A stretch of 64,000 nucleotides of DNA, from assembly GCF_029873635.1 (NCBI RefSeq), contig NC_080417.1:25492182-25556181 (forward strand), given 5' to 3'. Positions 22,159 through 33,042 of this stretch are shown here, in pieces; within the stretch, counting starts at the first letter, position 1, and every line of letters starts with the position of its first letter. The stretch is from Malania oleifera (lineage: Eukaryota; Streptophyta; Magnoliopsida; Santalales; Ximeniaceae). The notes under the pieces are model-generated. The model ran no database searches, was not told the DNA's origin, and worked only from the letters and a program-made list of their open reading frames with translations. The position numbers were made by a program, and so were the translations under genes.

Positions 22159-22914
22159 ATGGCTAACGGTACTATCCAATCGGTCATTCCAAAATTGACC
22201 CGAGAGAATTATGACAACTGGTCGATTCAAATGAGAGCCCTTCTAGGTTCTCAGGATGTCATGGACATCGTTGAAGATGGGTACAGAGAAAGAGGATCAA
22301 AAGAAGTCGAAGCAGCTATGCCCGAAGCTCAAAGAACGACCTTGTGAGCCGATCGAAAGAAAGATTGCAAGGCAAAATTCATAATCTACCAAGGCCTTGA
22401 TGAGGCCACGTTCGAAATCATCGCCTCCACAAAGACATCTAAAGAAGTTTGGGACTCTCTCCATCGAACACACAAAGGTGCAGATAAAGTAAAAAAGATT
22501 CGTCTTCAGACATTGCGAGGTGAGTTCGAATATCTCAAAATGAAGTCTACTGAATCCATTACAGACTACTATACACGAGTAATGGTAGTATCAAATCAAT
22601 TAAGAAGAAATGGAGAAATTCTCAATGACGAGAGAATTTGTGAAAAAATTTTGCGATCTTTAGATCCAAAATATGATTATATAGCTGTGACTCTGGAAGA
22701 AACAAAAGACTTGGAAACAATGTCTGTAGAAGAACTTGTGGGCTCACTCCAAGCCCATGAGCAAAAAGTCAATAGAAGAAGTGATGATAAAGCACTGGAG
22801 CAAGCTCTCCAAACGAAGTTGTCCCTCACTACAGATAGATACGACAAAGGGGGGACGTCACAACAAGGAAGAGGACGAGACCGAGGATCTCGTGAAAAAA
22901 AATTCTGGAAATTT
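22159..22914 (+). pseudogene. Copia Gag, first part
   Basis: Start chosen at ATG 22159: the residues that follow, MANGTIQSVIPKLTRENYDN, are the usual N terminus of this Copia Gag type. The body contains the UBN2-like Gag core (KEVWDSLHRTHKGADKVKK and MKSTESITDYYTRV). One in-frame TGA at 22345-22347 interrupts it and the frame continues unchanged beyond, which fits a CGA-to-TGA change. Near 22910 a frameshift moves the reading to another frame, where the nucleocapsid part continues. Gag would form the particle that packages element RNA. Confidence 0.85.
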
Positions 22915-24061
22915 TAACTCCAGAGAAGGTGGCAGAGGCAGAAGAGGTCCCACTAGAGGAGGACGAAAACAACAGAGCTATGTCCCACAAGGCAGAGGAC
23001 AAGGAAGAAGAGGAGGATACAATAATCGATCGAATGTAGACAAAAGAAACATTCAATGCTACAATTGTCACAAGTATGGACACTATAGCAATGAATGTTG
23101 GGGGCGACAACAAGAAAAGGTTAGCGAGGAGGCCAACCTTGCCGAAACTGATCATGCAGATGGAGAGTCGTTGATGCTGATGGCACACAATGCAACTCCT
23201 CAGGACCAGAGTGTTTGGTACCTTGATTCTGGAGCCAGCAACCATATGACTGGCAGAAAGAACCTAGTCTTTGAACTTGATAAGAAAGTTCAGGGGGAGA
23301 TATCTTTCGGCGATAATTCTAAAATCCCAGTCCAAGGGAGAGGAGATGTTTTGATCAAACAGAAGTCTGGAGATCATGCTTACATCTCCAACGTCTACTA
23401 TGTGCCAGCCATGAAGACTAATATACTTAGTCTCGGACAGCTCGTGGAGAGAGGCTATCAAATTAGCCTCAGTGATAAGCAGATGGTGATAATAGATGCT
23501 CGAGGAAAGCTTGTTACTCGAGTTCAAATGGCAAAGAATCGAATGTTTCCGCTCGCCATCCAACATGATACGCCAAGGTGTTTGAGCGCTATCATTAAAG
23601 ACAAAGACTGGCTATGGCATCTAAGGTATGGGCATCTAAACTTTGAAAGTTTGAAGCAATTAGGAAGCAAGAAGATGGTGAAGGGCTTACCCAATATTCA
23701 TCATCCAAATGTGATATGTGAAAGCTGTATTTTGAGCAAGCAACACAGAAACAGCTTTGGAAAGCAAACCGATTGGAGATCAACCATGCCGCTCCAGCTA
23801 ATACACACAGATGTGTGTGGTCCATTAAGACCATTTTCGAATGGACAAAATCGATACTTCCTCACCTTCATTGACGACTACAGCAGGAAGACCTGGGTCT
23901 ACTTCTTGAAAAGGAAGTCAGAGGTATTCGATAAGTTCAAAGAGTTCAAAACTCTTGTGGAGAAACAGAGTGGCTTTCGCATCAAGTCACTCCGGTCAGA
24001 TCAAGGAGGAGAGTACAAAGACGAAGCTTTCCTGGAATTCCTTAGACAACAAGGGATTTAG
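22915..24061 (+). pseudogene. Copia nucleocapsid, protease and integrase (N-terminal part)
   Basis: After an arginine/glycine-rich stretch there is a CCHC zinc knuckle (CYNCHKYGHYSNEC, about 23056-23097). Next comes the aspartic protease active site in WYLDSGASNHM (about 23217), the GAG-pre-integrase domain (WHLRYGHLNFESL, then CESCILSKQHR) and the integrase core. The first catalytic Asp lies in HTDVCGPL and the second in RSDQGGEY. A TAG at 24059-24061 stops the frame. Integrase would join cDNA to the chromosome; this copy is broken. Confidence 0.88.
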
Positions 24062-25020
24062 AAACAGTTTACACCATCATACACTCCCCAGTTGAATGGT
24101 GTAGCCGAAAGGAAGAGCCGCACAATCCTTAACATGGCTAGAAGCATGTTAAAGGATAAAAATGTGCCCAAGAGTTTTTGGGCAGAAGCAGTGTTATGCG
24201 CAGTCTATCTGCTCAATAGGTGTCCGACGAAGAGTCTTGATACAAAGACACCATATGAAGCCTGGAGTACTCACAAGCCCAGTGTGAGTCATCTTAGGGT
24301 GTTTGGCTCCATAGCCTACGCCAAGATCCCAGAAGCAAGAAGGACAAAGCTGGATGATAATGAGAGAAGTGTATCCTTGTAGGATACGGTGACAGCACCA
24401 TGGGATATCGACTCTACAATCCCATTAACAAGAAAGTCTTTCATAGCCGGGATGTCATCTTTGAAGAAAATGAATCCTGGAAATGGGACCAGGCTGAATG
24501 TTCCAAAGATGTGGAATTGACACTTGAAGGAGAAGAACCTACACAGACAAGAGAAGTGGCTATCGAGCCACAAATTCCTGAGCTGCAGACACCTCCACAT
24601 GGTTCACCACGGACGAATGAAGCTCCATCACCAATAGAGCGTGAAATCTCAGACATGAGACCTAGAGGAGCTCGAAATCTAGCCGATCTGTATGAAAATA
24701 CAGAACCAATGGAAGAATATGTTGCTCTAAACTGCCTGTTGCTAACTAGCTACCCAATTAGCTTTGAGAAAGCTAACGAAGAAAACAAATGGAGAAAAAT
24801 GATGGATGAGAGATTCAATCCATCAAAAAGAACAAGACTTGGGAGTTGACAAATCTTCCAAAGAGCCGCAAAACTATTGATGTAAAATGGGTCTATAAGA
24901 CCAAGAAGAACACTCAAAGAGAAGTCCAGGATACAAAGCAAAACATGTCGCCAAGGGTTACAGGAAGAAAGAAATGAAATTGATATCTTGCAGAACGTAT
25001 GATCGGATGACTAATATTTT
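24062..25020 (+). pseudogene. Copia integrase end and remnant of RT
   Basis: The same frame continues after the TAG with [17 protein letters not shown], which holds the third catalytic residue (Glu of VAER), and runs to about 24382. A frameshift near 24368 then leads to GYRLYNPINKKVFHSRDVIF, the integrase C-terminal region. The first residues of reverse transcriptase (KWRKMMDE, then KTIDVKWVYKTKKN) follow. The YVDD catalytic region and RNase H are absent, and sequence jumps to the last residues of pol (RMTNIFTKPLRHDIF) before the polypurine tract. The deletion removes most of RT-RNase H. Confidence 0.85.
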
Positions 25021-25108
25021 CACAAAACCACTCAGACATGATATTTTTTGCAAGACTGAAGACAATGCTCGGAATAACAAAGTTAGGAGAGTCAAGTTTA
25101 AGGGGGGA

Positions 25109-25480
25109 TGTTGAAGATTAAACTTAAGAACAGTGGGACGGTGCAGCAAAAATTTGACTGCAGAAGCTTCATCAACCGGCAGCCCACCTCCATTGAAGTT
25201 AAGCAAGATTTGGCCACCAACCTTACCAAACAAGCCACAATCGTTGAAGTTTAAATTCCCACCATTGTTAATTATTTGGTTTCTGTAATTGCTATAAATA
25301 GGTGATTATGTGTGCATTGTAAGTGTGGTGTGTTGAGAGTTGAAAGCCAGTGAGTGAGCGAGAGATTTTGTTGTTTGAATTCCTCTGTATTATTTTTCAG
25401 ATTGAAATATACTTGTTTGGTATTTATCCTCACTGAGTTTCAGTCACATCCAGTGACTGAGTGTTCCTCTCCACCCATCA
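25109..25480 (+). repeat. 3' LTR of the Copia element
   Basis: It runs from TGTTGAAG to CACCCATCA and is followed by the TCTTT duplication. It differs from the 5' LTR at about eight positions including one 1-base indel, indicating recent insertion. Confidence 0.9.
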
Positions 25481-25485
25481 TCTTT

Positions 25486-25801
25486 TACATAATTGATTTG
25501 TTGAATAATCTATTAATTGATTCAATTAAAAAAATGAAACAAATTAAATTTAGAAAAAATATCACTCAATTTTATAGCATAACTCCTCACTAATTTGTAA
25601 TGGAAACAAAATGGTACCTATAGCCATCACGAATACAATGCCCCTTCCACTAAATCGTAACATGTAAGTCTTTCCCTCACTTAAAATGTGATCCGTTAGA
25701 CTCTTATTTGGTTCTCAATCATTGTTTGTAACCTTGTATCATTCCCGCCAAACAAAACATTAGGGGAGCCAAATTAAGATGTAACACTACTAGTACAAGG
25801 C
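25486..25801. other. Spacer between Copia element and tandem repeat
   Basis: No gene or element terminus was recognised in this AT-rich stretch. Confidence 0.5.
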
Positions 25802-26084
25802 TTTTTACATAGTGTAAAAGGAACATGATACATGCATCTTATTTAATTACTTTGTGTTAACTAGAATGTAACGGAAAGTATAGGTCTATTTGAATTAATA
25901 ATTTCATGCTTTTACAAAATGTAAAACATACATGATATATGCATCTTATGTTTAGTTACTTTGTGTTCACCAAAATGTAATAGAAAGTATGAGTCTATTT
26001 GGACCGAGAGTTTCATGGTTTTATAGAATATAAAAGGGTCATGCTAAATGCATCTTATTTACTTACTTTGTGTTAACCAAAAAA
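25802..26084. repeat. Tandem repeat, about 109 bp unit, 2.6 copies
   Basis: Units start at 25802, 25910 and 26019. Each begins TTTTACAtagTGTAAAA or similar (a short inverted repeat). It then has CATGATACATGCATCTTAT, ACTTTGTGTTAAC and AATGTAA...GAAAGTAT...TCTATTTG...TTTCATG. The third unit is cut after ACTTTGTGTTAACC. The units differ by many substitutions, so the array is old. It lies about 320 bases beyond the psbO stop codon. Confidence 0.85.
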
Positions 26085-26407
26085 TCAAATGTTAATAATT
26101 TGTAGATTCATTTTTTGTTCATTTATAGTATTTTTTTTATATTGTCCCCCTCGTTAATGGTGCACTAGCCCCAGAGCCGCCACAGCTCATGCATGTATAT
26201 ATATATATATAGTCATATAACTTTGAACGAGGAAATATTCCTAACAAAGATGCATGGCAGATGCAAACAAGATAAAATGGCTAGTTGCGGTAGTGCTTCT
26301 TGCCTCATTAAGATCACAGAAAAAAAGTCAAATAGTTAAGACAAAAAAAAAAAACAAATCTGAAACCAGGAACGGATATACATCCATACATACAACAAAA
26401 GCTCCAT

Positions 26408-27166
26408 CTATGACTCGAGCTGGGCATACCAGATCCCCTGGATCTTCACCTCCTTTGCAGCCTTTGCTCCCAAGTCAGTATCCGAAGGCTGAAGGCTCTC
26501 AAATATTCCAATCACCTCTCCGTTCTCCGGCTTGCTCTTGCTCACGCTCAGGGTGATTTTGCCCGTTGACGACGAAGGATCCTTCAAGTTCTCCTTGCTA
26601 AGCTCCTCTTCGTCTCCTCTCCCACCGGCTGGCAATGCCACTGCGTTGTCATAACCAGTTGAAGCACCCCGTCCCTTTGGGTCCAAGAACGACGACCCCC
26701 GGTAAGATGGTACTAGAAACTCTCCCCCGAAGTTGTTTGGTTTTCCGGATGCCACCAGTTGTTTGATGGTGAAAAGGAAAGGCACACGCTCACCCCCTGG
26801 CAGCAGAACAGTGACAGCGGCATAATCAATTCCATCTTTCTCCTCAAACTTAACAGTGCCATCAGGAGACACCTCGAAGGGTCCTTCAATCTCGTCGAGG
26901 GTGTAGGTTAAGCGGGTCATGAGCTTGGTGTTCTGGAACTCAGCTGGGGTGTTCTTGTTCACTCCCTCAGCCTTGACGGTGAATGATGTTGGCTCCAGAC
27001 ATAACTTCTTCATGTTGTATTTCCCGGGCTTGAACACGAATGAATCAACTCCTCCATCAATGGTTGGGCACTGGTTAGCAGTTCCACTTCCCTTTACTTC
27101 CATATATGTCTTGCTTTGAATTTCTTCATAGGTTAGTCGTTTTGGAACTCCTTCAGCACCTGCTCC
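26408..27166 (-). CDS. psbO: psbO exon 2: mature oxygen-evolving enhancer protein 1
   Basis: PsbO is the 33 kDa extrinsic subunit of photosystem II. It sits on the lumenal side, stabilises the Mn4CaO5 cluster and is needed for water oxidation. This exon encodes 252 residues plus a TAG stop. It begins GAGA^[15 protein letters not shown], where the caret marks the expected lumenal processing site. Family marks are [14 protein letters not shown] and [10 protein letters not shown], whose two cysteines (mature residues 29 and 52, 23 apart) form the conserved disulfide. Others are the [20 protein letters not shown] loop and the C terminus [14 protein letters not shown]. The acceptor is TTTTTCAG at 27167-27174. 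Exons 1 and 2 join in phase 0 to give about 334 residues, the normal precursor length. The frame is intact, so I regard the gene as functional. Confidence 0.97.
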   Translation of the reverse strand, partial: GAGAEGVPKRLTYEEIQSKTYMEVKGSGTANQCPTIDGGVDSFVFKPGKYNMKKLCLEPTSFTVKAEGVNKNTPAEFQNTKLMTRLTYTLDEIEGPFEVSPDGTVKFEEKDGIDYAAVTVLLPGGERVPFLFTIKQLVASGKPNNFGGEFLVPSYRGSSFLDPKGRGASTGYDNAVALPAGGRGDEEELSKENLKDPSSSTGKITLSVSKSKPENGEVIGIFESLQPSDTDLGAKAAKEVKIQGIWYAQLES

Positions 27167-29086
27167 CTGAAAAATGCAGATGTTAACCCCTTTCTGCAGT
27201 TTGACAACCACATGATTTATATAATAATAATAATAATAATAAACTACTCGCCGAACCCAAATTAACAGAAGCTATTAGACTACTAGTGCAGCAGAGGGAT
27301 GTATATATGCAAGGCTGGGTTGCAAGTAGAACTAGAAGATCTGCCTATTAAATATTTGATAATGTCATTATTACTCAAATCCAAAGGTCGTTTTGACCTA
27401 CCAGCAAGTTGCAGAGAGTTTCGACGATCAGAAGGAAGCTTGCATCATGAACAGAAACTTGTCTATTGATGGGGTCAAGAGTTGTGCTTCACCGAGACAT
27501 AGCCAACTTACCCATTTAATTACTACCTTTCGTTATTCAAAATTGCGGCTGAGGTTGCTAAAAAACTGCTAAGTATTCATAGAAATCCAAGTGGAATATA
27601 CAGAACAGTGCAAAGGGCTCCTTTTGGTGAGTTGGGATTGGGTGAAGATGGCAAAAATAGGGGAGGATGATATATTGTAGGTTGAAAGACAAAAGCCCAA
27701 CTTACTTTTAAGTTAGGGATGGAGAACTTTGGAATGATTTTATTTGCACAACATGCAAGTTTAAACAAGTTGGTTGCCACCTGGGTTGACAATGCTAGCT
27801 TAAACCATCTAGCACAGGAAGGGCCTTTTAAGAGTCCATTGCTCTTCTTTCAGTTTCGTTTGCACGGATTGTTGTCGTTTGTTGCAAGTTTTGTGCAGTT
27901 TGCAAAATACAATCCTTTTACTGATCAGGAAAAACATAGACGGATGCATGGTTTGCAGAACCTTATGTTGGTCCTCTGTAGTGGTTTGCTAAATGAGTTG
28001 GTATTCACAAATTGAACCAACTTCCTATGCAAATGCAAGGAATTCAACTTTCTCTTTTTTTCAAAAGGCTATGCTCCACGGATAGTATGATACTCAGAAA
28101 AGCAGAGAAAGAGACGATGAGATGATCAGATAAAACTCAATCCTACAAACATCGTGAAATTTAGTTTCATAGAGGTGCAAGATGCGCCACTTAATGTACC
28201 TGCTTCATCAAATTTGGTTTATGTAATTAAATAGCAATTTTTTTGGGGCTGTGGAACTAAAGAAATTTGTTGAATGCAACAATGCAATTAAAACTTTGAT
28301 CATTCTAAGTAGCACTCTGTTGATAATGGTCCCAAATCTCAATAGGCAGCTATATATCTTGTGTTTTGGGAGAGTGAAATTTAGGCTTTAGATTTAAATT
28401 TCTGTAACTTGGACAAAGTTTAGTATGGTTTTAACTTGTATTTTATCAAAATGTTCATAATATTTCACCAATAGGTGTAATCACAAACATGGTCACATAG
28501 GAAAAATCATGTTCTTAAAATTTTTTTTCATCAACTCTCCTTTGAAAATCACTTTGTTCCTAAGTCCTAACCTTAGGAGTGGCATTATCTTTCCCTACAT
28601 TTGTGATATGTTGGACAAGGGAAGGCCAGGGAGGACTTATCTCACACTTCATATAAGTAAGGTTCAAATGTGTGGAGAATTTCACTTGAGAGTTTGTCCC
28701 ACATTAAAAAAAAAAAAATAGTAAAAATAGGTGGTTACATACATGGTTAGACCCAAAATTTAATAGAGTTAAACTTTTGGATCAAGTTGGTGCTCACCCA
28801 CATGTATTAAGTTTATCCATGAACTCCTCTAGCACTAACAAAGGAGATCAAAGTCAAAGGTTTGTAACTCTAGACAATCGACATTGTAAAGTCGAGTTGT
28901 GAAGTTAATTTTCTTGACATGCTAAGTGTACAAATCTCTACTTGAGCAACTATTAGAGAATTAGGATTCCTTGCATGACATTGGAAAAATAGAGGGGTAA
29001 GGCCCACTTGCGCAACTATTAGAGAATTGAGCTCTCTGACATGACATCATAAAAATAGGGTGGAAGATGAGTGCTTATATACATAA

Positions 29087-29256
29087 TAGTGACAAAACAA
29101 GTCAAAATCCAACGAATGATCCATTAACCACCAGTTTTGATCGGATTTGGATTTGAGATGAGACGATTCGTTTATAAACGGATCAACTCAACCCAACCTA
29201 TTTAATAGACGTGTTAGACAAGTTTTTGTTGGGCATCCATAGGGTTACGTGTTTAC

Positions 29257-29303
<47 letters not shown>

Positions 29304-29817
29304 TTATAATTTTTATTTTTATTTTTGAACTTTTAGATAAATAATATTTTATAATTACAATTTATATAACTAGATTTGTTGAAAATTTAAAGAGAGGAAA
29401 AAATGATACACAACACAAGTGCCAAATAATATTTATATTGGTGTTGTTTTTAAAATTTTAAATCATACTTTTTCATAAAAATTTAAAGATGCACTTTTTT
29501 TTTTAATTTTTAATTTTAAGTTTTTTGTTAAGATATTAATAAATAAAATAAATATCTAAATAAGTGTTGTTTGTTTTTTTAAAAATAAATTAAGTAAAAT
29601 TTGGTGAAACATTAGAGAAAAAAAAATTAATGAATAAATTATATTTTTAAATAGGTGCTTTAGGATACCCGTTTATGATTGTTTAATAAATAAGCGAATT
29701 TGGATTTATAGGTTATTTACTCGTTAATAAATGGACAATCCAAATCCAAACTTGTTTAATCCTTGCCCATTTATGACCCGTCCAAACCTAGCATGTGAAC
29801 CCATTTTGCCACTCCTA
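29087..29817. mobile_element. hAT-like MITE nested in the intronic TRIM
   Basis: The left end is TAGTGACAAAACAAGT. The right end in reverse is TAGGAGTGGCAAAATGGGT. The two are imperfect inverted repeats. Subterminal DNA carries hAT-MITE style GGATTTGGATTTGAG and CCCATTTATGACCCG blocks. The interior is AT-rich, with the (ATA)n microsatellite. It interrupts TRIM LTR sequence that continues on both sides (TTATATACAT / ATGATTAGACTCAAG). A clean 8-base duplication could not be seen. Confidence 0.65.
29256..29303. repeat. (ATA)n microsatellite
   Basis: About 16 uninterrupted trinucleotide units inside the intronic hAT-like element. Confidence 0.9.
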
Positions 29818-30621
29818 TATGATTAGACTCAAGATCAAATAGGTTTAAACTTTTGAATTGAGTTGATGCTCACTTATGTCTATCAAACCCACCCATGAAC
29901 TCTTCTAGCATTAACAAAATGTCATTATCCTCCCTAGTCACTTAACTTTAAGGTCTATTTGAACTAAGAATTTTGGTGGAGAAAAGAAAAGAAAAGAAAA
30001 TGGGAAGGAAATCATGTTTTATTGTATTTTTCTCTTTATATCAAATACTATAAAAATAATAACTTATTTTAATATAATTAAAAATGAAGAAAAATTCAAT
30101 GTGAATGGTGCATAAAACTAAATTTTTGTGTATTGATTTAATATATTTTTTATTTTTTTTTCAATTTCCTTAATTTTATATTACATTTTATTTAAATTTA
30201 AAATCCGAACACCAATTTTAAACTCCCAAACACGAGATAATGAAGGCGAAGAAAGAATGAGCTTGGTGGAGCATTTCATAACGCTAGTTCGACTAGCTGG
30301 AGTAAACTATACCTCGCTCTGTTCTATGGTAGAATCCCTCTCCCACTCTACCCTTGTCCCATATATCAACCATAACAATAACAACAACAACTTCTCGAAT
30401 TGCTATCTAGGAAAGACTCCCCGAGATCCGCGCCATCTAGTATTATAACGAATTTTAGATATAGATGGCCACTGTGATGCAGAATTTCAAACATAGATGA
30501 GATATAGGTGAACAAATCAGTTCTCTTTTAAGAAAAAAAAGATCGTTTTCTTTTTCATGGTGATCGATCCAAAAACTTTCAAATGAAAATCTAGTAAGTC
30601 CATGTAGTATATAGATTATAC

Positions 30622-30867
30622 CGAGACAACGAGGGCGGAAGTGGCAAGAGCGAAGCCGGCGATCTTGGAGGCGTTCACGCATTTCTGAGCTAAGTCCTTG
30701 AGATCAGGTGACTGCAGGGCGCAACTCAGCCTGCTGCCTCCGACCGGGTCTAGCCCGAATGCCTTGCACACGTTCGGGGAGGATCTCAGCTGCAGTCCGC
30801 TCCTAACCACCCCCGCCTTCGTTGGTTGCATAAGCGTAGCCGCCGCTTGTGGTGCTGCTGCCGCCAT
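30622..30867 (-). CDS. psbO: psbO exon 1: bipartite transit peptide
   Basis: It encodes 82 residues from ATG at 30867-30865. The first part, [19 protein letters not shown], is rich in Ala and hydroxylated or basic residues and fits a chloroplast stromal transit peptide. The end, [15 protein letters not shown], is the hydrophobic core of the thylakoid lumen signal. PsbO is known to use the thylakoid Sec route. The exon stops at TCG, followed by the donor GTATAA. Joining to 27166 gives [15 protein letters not shown], the expected junction. The start context AAACAATGGCG is favourable, and the N terminus matches the family. An open frame continues a few codons into the intron to TAA, which shows why the exon end must be at 30622. 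Confidence 0.96.
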
Positions 30868-31050
30868 TGTTTCACTCTCTCTCTCTCGCTGGTGGTTGGC
30901 TCGAAAGGGAGGAGGACAGTTTTGAGTGGGCTTTCGTTTGAGCAGGATAAGGGATATTAGATAAGGCCTTCTCTTATTGGTTGCTTCCCGCTAGCAGCGC
31001 TGCCATCATTGTTTGCCACGTGTCCCGAATTTCATACCGGATAAGCAATA
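30868..31050 (-). promoter_or_regulatory. psbO: psbO 5' UTR and light-response promoter elements
   Basis: Reading the minus strand upstream of the ATG, there is a GA-repeat leader (30873-30890) and a CCAAT box (complement of ATTGG at 30976-30980). A G-box CACGTG (31017-31022) and three I-box cores GATAAG (30946-30951, 30960-30965, 31040-31045, written on the + strand) follow. G-box plus I-box pairs are the known signature of light-regulated photosynthetic nuclear genes. No clear TATA box was seen, which is common for photosystem genes. The start of transcription is not defined. Confidence 0.75.
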
Positions 31051-31252
31051 CTCCGCACCAGAAAAGAGAATTGCAAGGAAAACTTATCACTTATAATGTT
31101 TAAATTTAAACTCACACAAACTAGAGACATGATTCGGTTATATGACTTTATTAGTTCACTAAGATTTAATCTTACTTCATGCTAGTAATTTTTCTTGGAA
31201 TTCTTAGCCCTATGGAAGTTTATGAAATTTGAAATACGATTTTTTACGCATA
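31051..31252. other. Spacer upstream of psbO promoter
   Basis: AT-rich with no recognisable element. Confidence 0.4.
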
Positions 31253-31812
31253 AAGAAAGATTTAAAATCTATTTAGTTGTAAAAAATATTTTTTCTTTCT
31301 TTTTTAAAAAAATTATAAAATTATTTAATTTTTTCAAAAAAATTTAAGATTTATGTTAAAAAGGTAAGAAATAGAGAGCTTTGTTTTAGTTGTATAATGT
31401 CTTTAACTTTGACTTGAATTTGTATAGAGTCGTAAGACATCCAATATAATTGCATATTTTATTTTGTCATAATCTATATAAATTAAAGTTTAAGATCTAA
31501 AATTCATAATTTTAGATGCAGAGTAAGAAATAAAAAAATAAATAAATGAATGATAAAAGATGTTTTCTTTTTCCTACTTTTCTATATAAATCTAGAAAAT
31601 TGAAAAGAAAAAAAAGTGTCATTCTGTAATTAATTAAAAAAAATAGAAATAAAAATAAAACTATTTCTAGAAGAAAATGGTACCAAAACCTTTTCTTGTA
31701 GTTTATATATATTTTTATGCAAATTTCAATGAATTATTTTTTGCAATTCTTTGAAAATTAAAATAAAAAATGAAAAAACAAATTATTTTTTGTAACCAAG
31801 CAAACCCGTAGA
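31253..31812. mobile_element. MITE-like element, copy 2
   Basis: The left end CTATTTAGTTGTAAAAAATA and the right end, in reverse GGGTTTGCTTGGTTACAAAA, are imperfect inverted repeats. Interior blocks are shared with 2502-3124. The second copy supports treating both as one dispersed MITE family. Confidence 0.5.
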
Positions 31813-33042
31813 TGCTCACATGAATGTGCCTCCATCAAATAAAATAACATCTTATATGGAATGCAACCCTATACAAGTTCTAAGTGACCCAACACCACTT
31901 TAGTTAATATATGTGTGTATGTTAACTCACTTTAAAAACTTTAGAAAATAACTCCCAAGCATTAGAGTGTCACCAGGTAGTATTAGGAAAGTCTCTAAAT
32001 CATTTCCACAGGAAACCGTATGTTTGAATTCTAAATTTAACTATTATAAAAAATAAAGGAGAATTAAGCACTACAACTAATTAAAATGTTATTTACAGTG
32101 AAATGTAGCTTTCGGGAATAACCCAAAGATGGTTCATTTTTCTTTTGTATGAGATTTCTAAAATGTGTACCCAATGGACTAAATGAATTAAAAATGTAGT
32201 GTGTTTATAAACCCAAGTGAGAAGTACATAGCTACATAACAAGTTTAAAATTCATGCTCTGATGCCCTTGGCAATAACAGTCCTCTTGTCCCTAAATTAG
32301 AGGAAATTGAGGACGTGTGTCTAATGAATTATGGTTATATTTGCCCAAGGAGTTCAACCATACTCATCAACATCATCTAATCTTTCTATTTATAACAATA
32401 AATGGCAAGGTGTACTGCTTATGCTCTAAGGGACTTTTTTTCAAATACCTTGTGTGCACCTTGAAATTAAACTAGGTTCTAATCTCCTTGAGTTGTAAAA
32501 CAACTCATAAACACCAATTAAATCAACAAATTACACAAGAACAATTGCAACAAATTAACCAACAATGACTCATTCAAGACACTAAAATAAATGGATAATT
32601 AAAATAAAGAGGCAAATTAATATAATGTTAAACCATTCAAAACAATGAAATGCATGACAATAAAAGTTAACGAGCACTCAATACAACAATAAAATATTCA
32701 AAACACTGAATTAAAATGAGCATTAAAAATAAAGAAACAAGAGGAACCAACAATAAGTCTTTCAAAACATTAAAATAAAGTGGACCATAAAAATAAAATG
32801 ACAAGGTACTGTAACAATAAACTAAACAAAACAATAAAATAATTGGTCAATACAATACAAAAACAAGAAGAGAGAGGTAGGAGAGGGAAGAGAGAAAAGA
32901 GAGGAGAAGGTCCATAGTGTGCTCGACCTGTTGTGTTTAACAAAGAAGGTGTCTTTTTTCCTCTTTGGTGGTCTGCGCACAACAGCTTTAAAGAGCTGCT
33001 GTCCGCCCTTTTTGGCTGCTCCAACCTCTCCTTTTCGGCTGC
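31813..33042. other. Spacer without recognisable gene
   Basis: Several imperfect repeats of an ACAATAAA...CAAAACA(T/A)TAAAATAA type occur at 32570-32850. The small minus-strand open frame at 32770-33024 has no family motif. Confidence 0.45.

Larger units (their letters stand above)
21150..25480 (+). mobile_element. Ty1/Copia element, young, RT-deleted
   Basis: LTRs at 21150-21522 and 25109-25480 are nearly identical (about eight differences by eye in 372 bases). The target duplication TCTTT is perfect (21145-21149 and 25481-25485). A primer site TGGTATCAGAGC follows the 5' LTR and a polypurine tract AAGGGGGGATG precedes the 3' LTR. Gag, protease and integrase are present in the Copia order. 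Reverse transcriptase and RNase H are almost wholly missing between about 24960 and 25000, with only the first and last residues of pol left. Stops and frameshifts are present as well, so it cannot move by itself. Confidence 0.92.
28671..29916 (+). mobile_element. Diverged TRIM copy in the psbO intron
   Basis: The left LTR, 28671-28840, runs TGTGGAGAATTTCACTTGAG to CTCTAGCACTAACA and matches the TRIM LTRs at 7575 and 18732. The interior keeps family blocks (GTAACTCTAGACAATCGACAT and GTGAAGTTAATTTTCTTGACATGC). The right LTR is partial, interrupted at 29087-29817, and ends TCTAGCATTAACA at 29916. A primer site is hardly recognisable (AAGGAGATCAAAG in its place). It is older than the nested copy. 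Confidence 0.7.
27167..30621 (-). other. psbO: psbO intron 1 (3455 bp), carrying transposable elements
   Basis: It is bounded by GT (30621-30620) and AG (27168-27167) on the minus strand. It separates the targeting peptide from the mature protein. It contains a TRIM copy (28671-29916) with a hAT element inside (29087-29817). There is an (ATA)n microsatellite at 29256-29303 and a short one at about 27224-27242. No host exon-like frame was recognised inside: the open frames at 27719-28015 and 30257-30448 have no family motif. Confidence 0.9.

Noticed and set aside
26919-27119. 66-codon + strand frame
   Set aside because: Shadow of psbO exon 2 on the opposite strand.
27719-28015. 98-codon frame in the psbO intron
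   Set aside because: No family motif and no splice signals linking it to psbO. Probably chance.
29250-29310. Possible CRISPR-like or satellite array
   Set aside because: It is a plain ATA microsatellite with no spacers.
30698-30925. 75-codon + strand frame
   Set aside because: Shadow of psbO exon 1.
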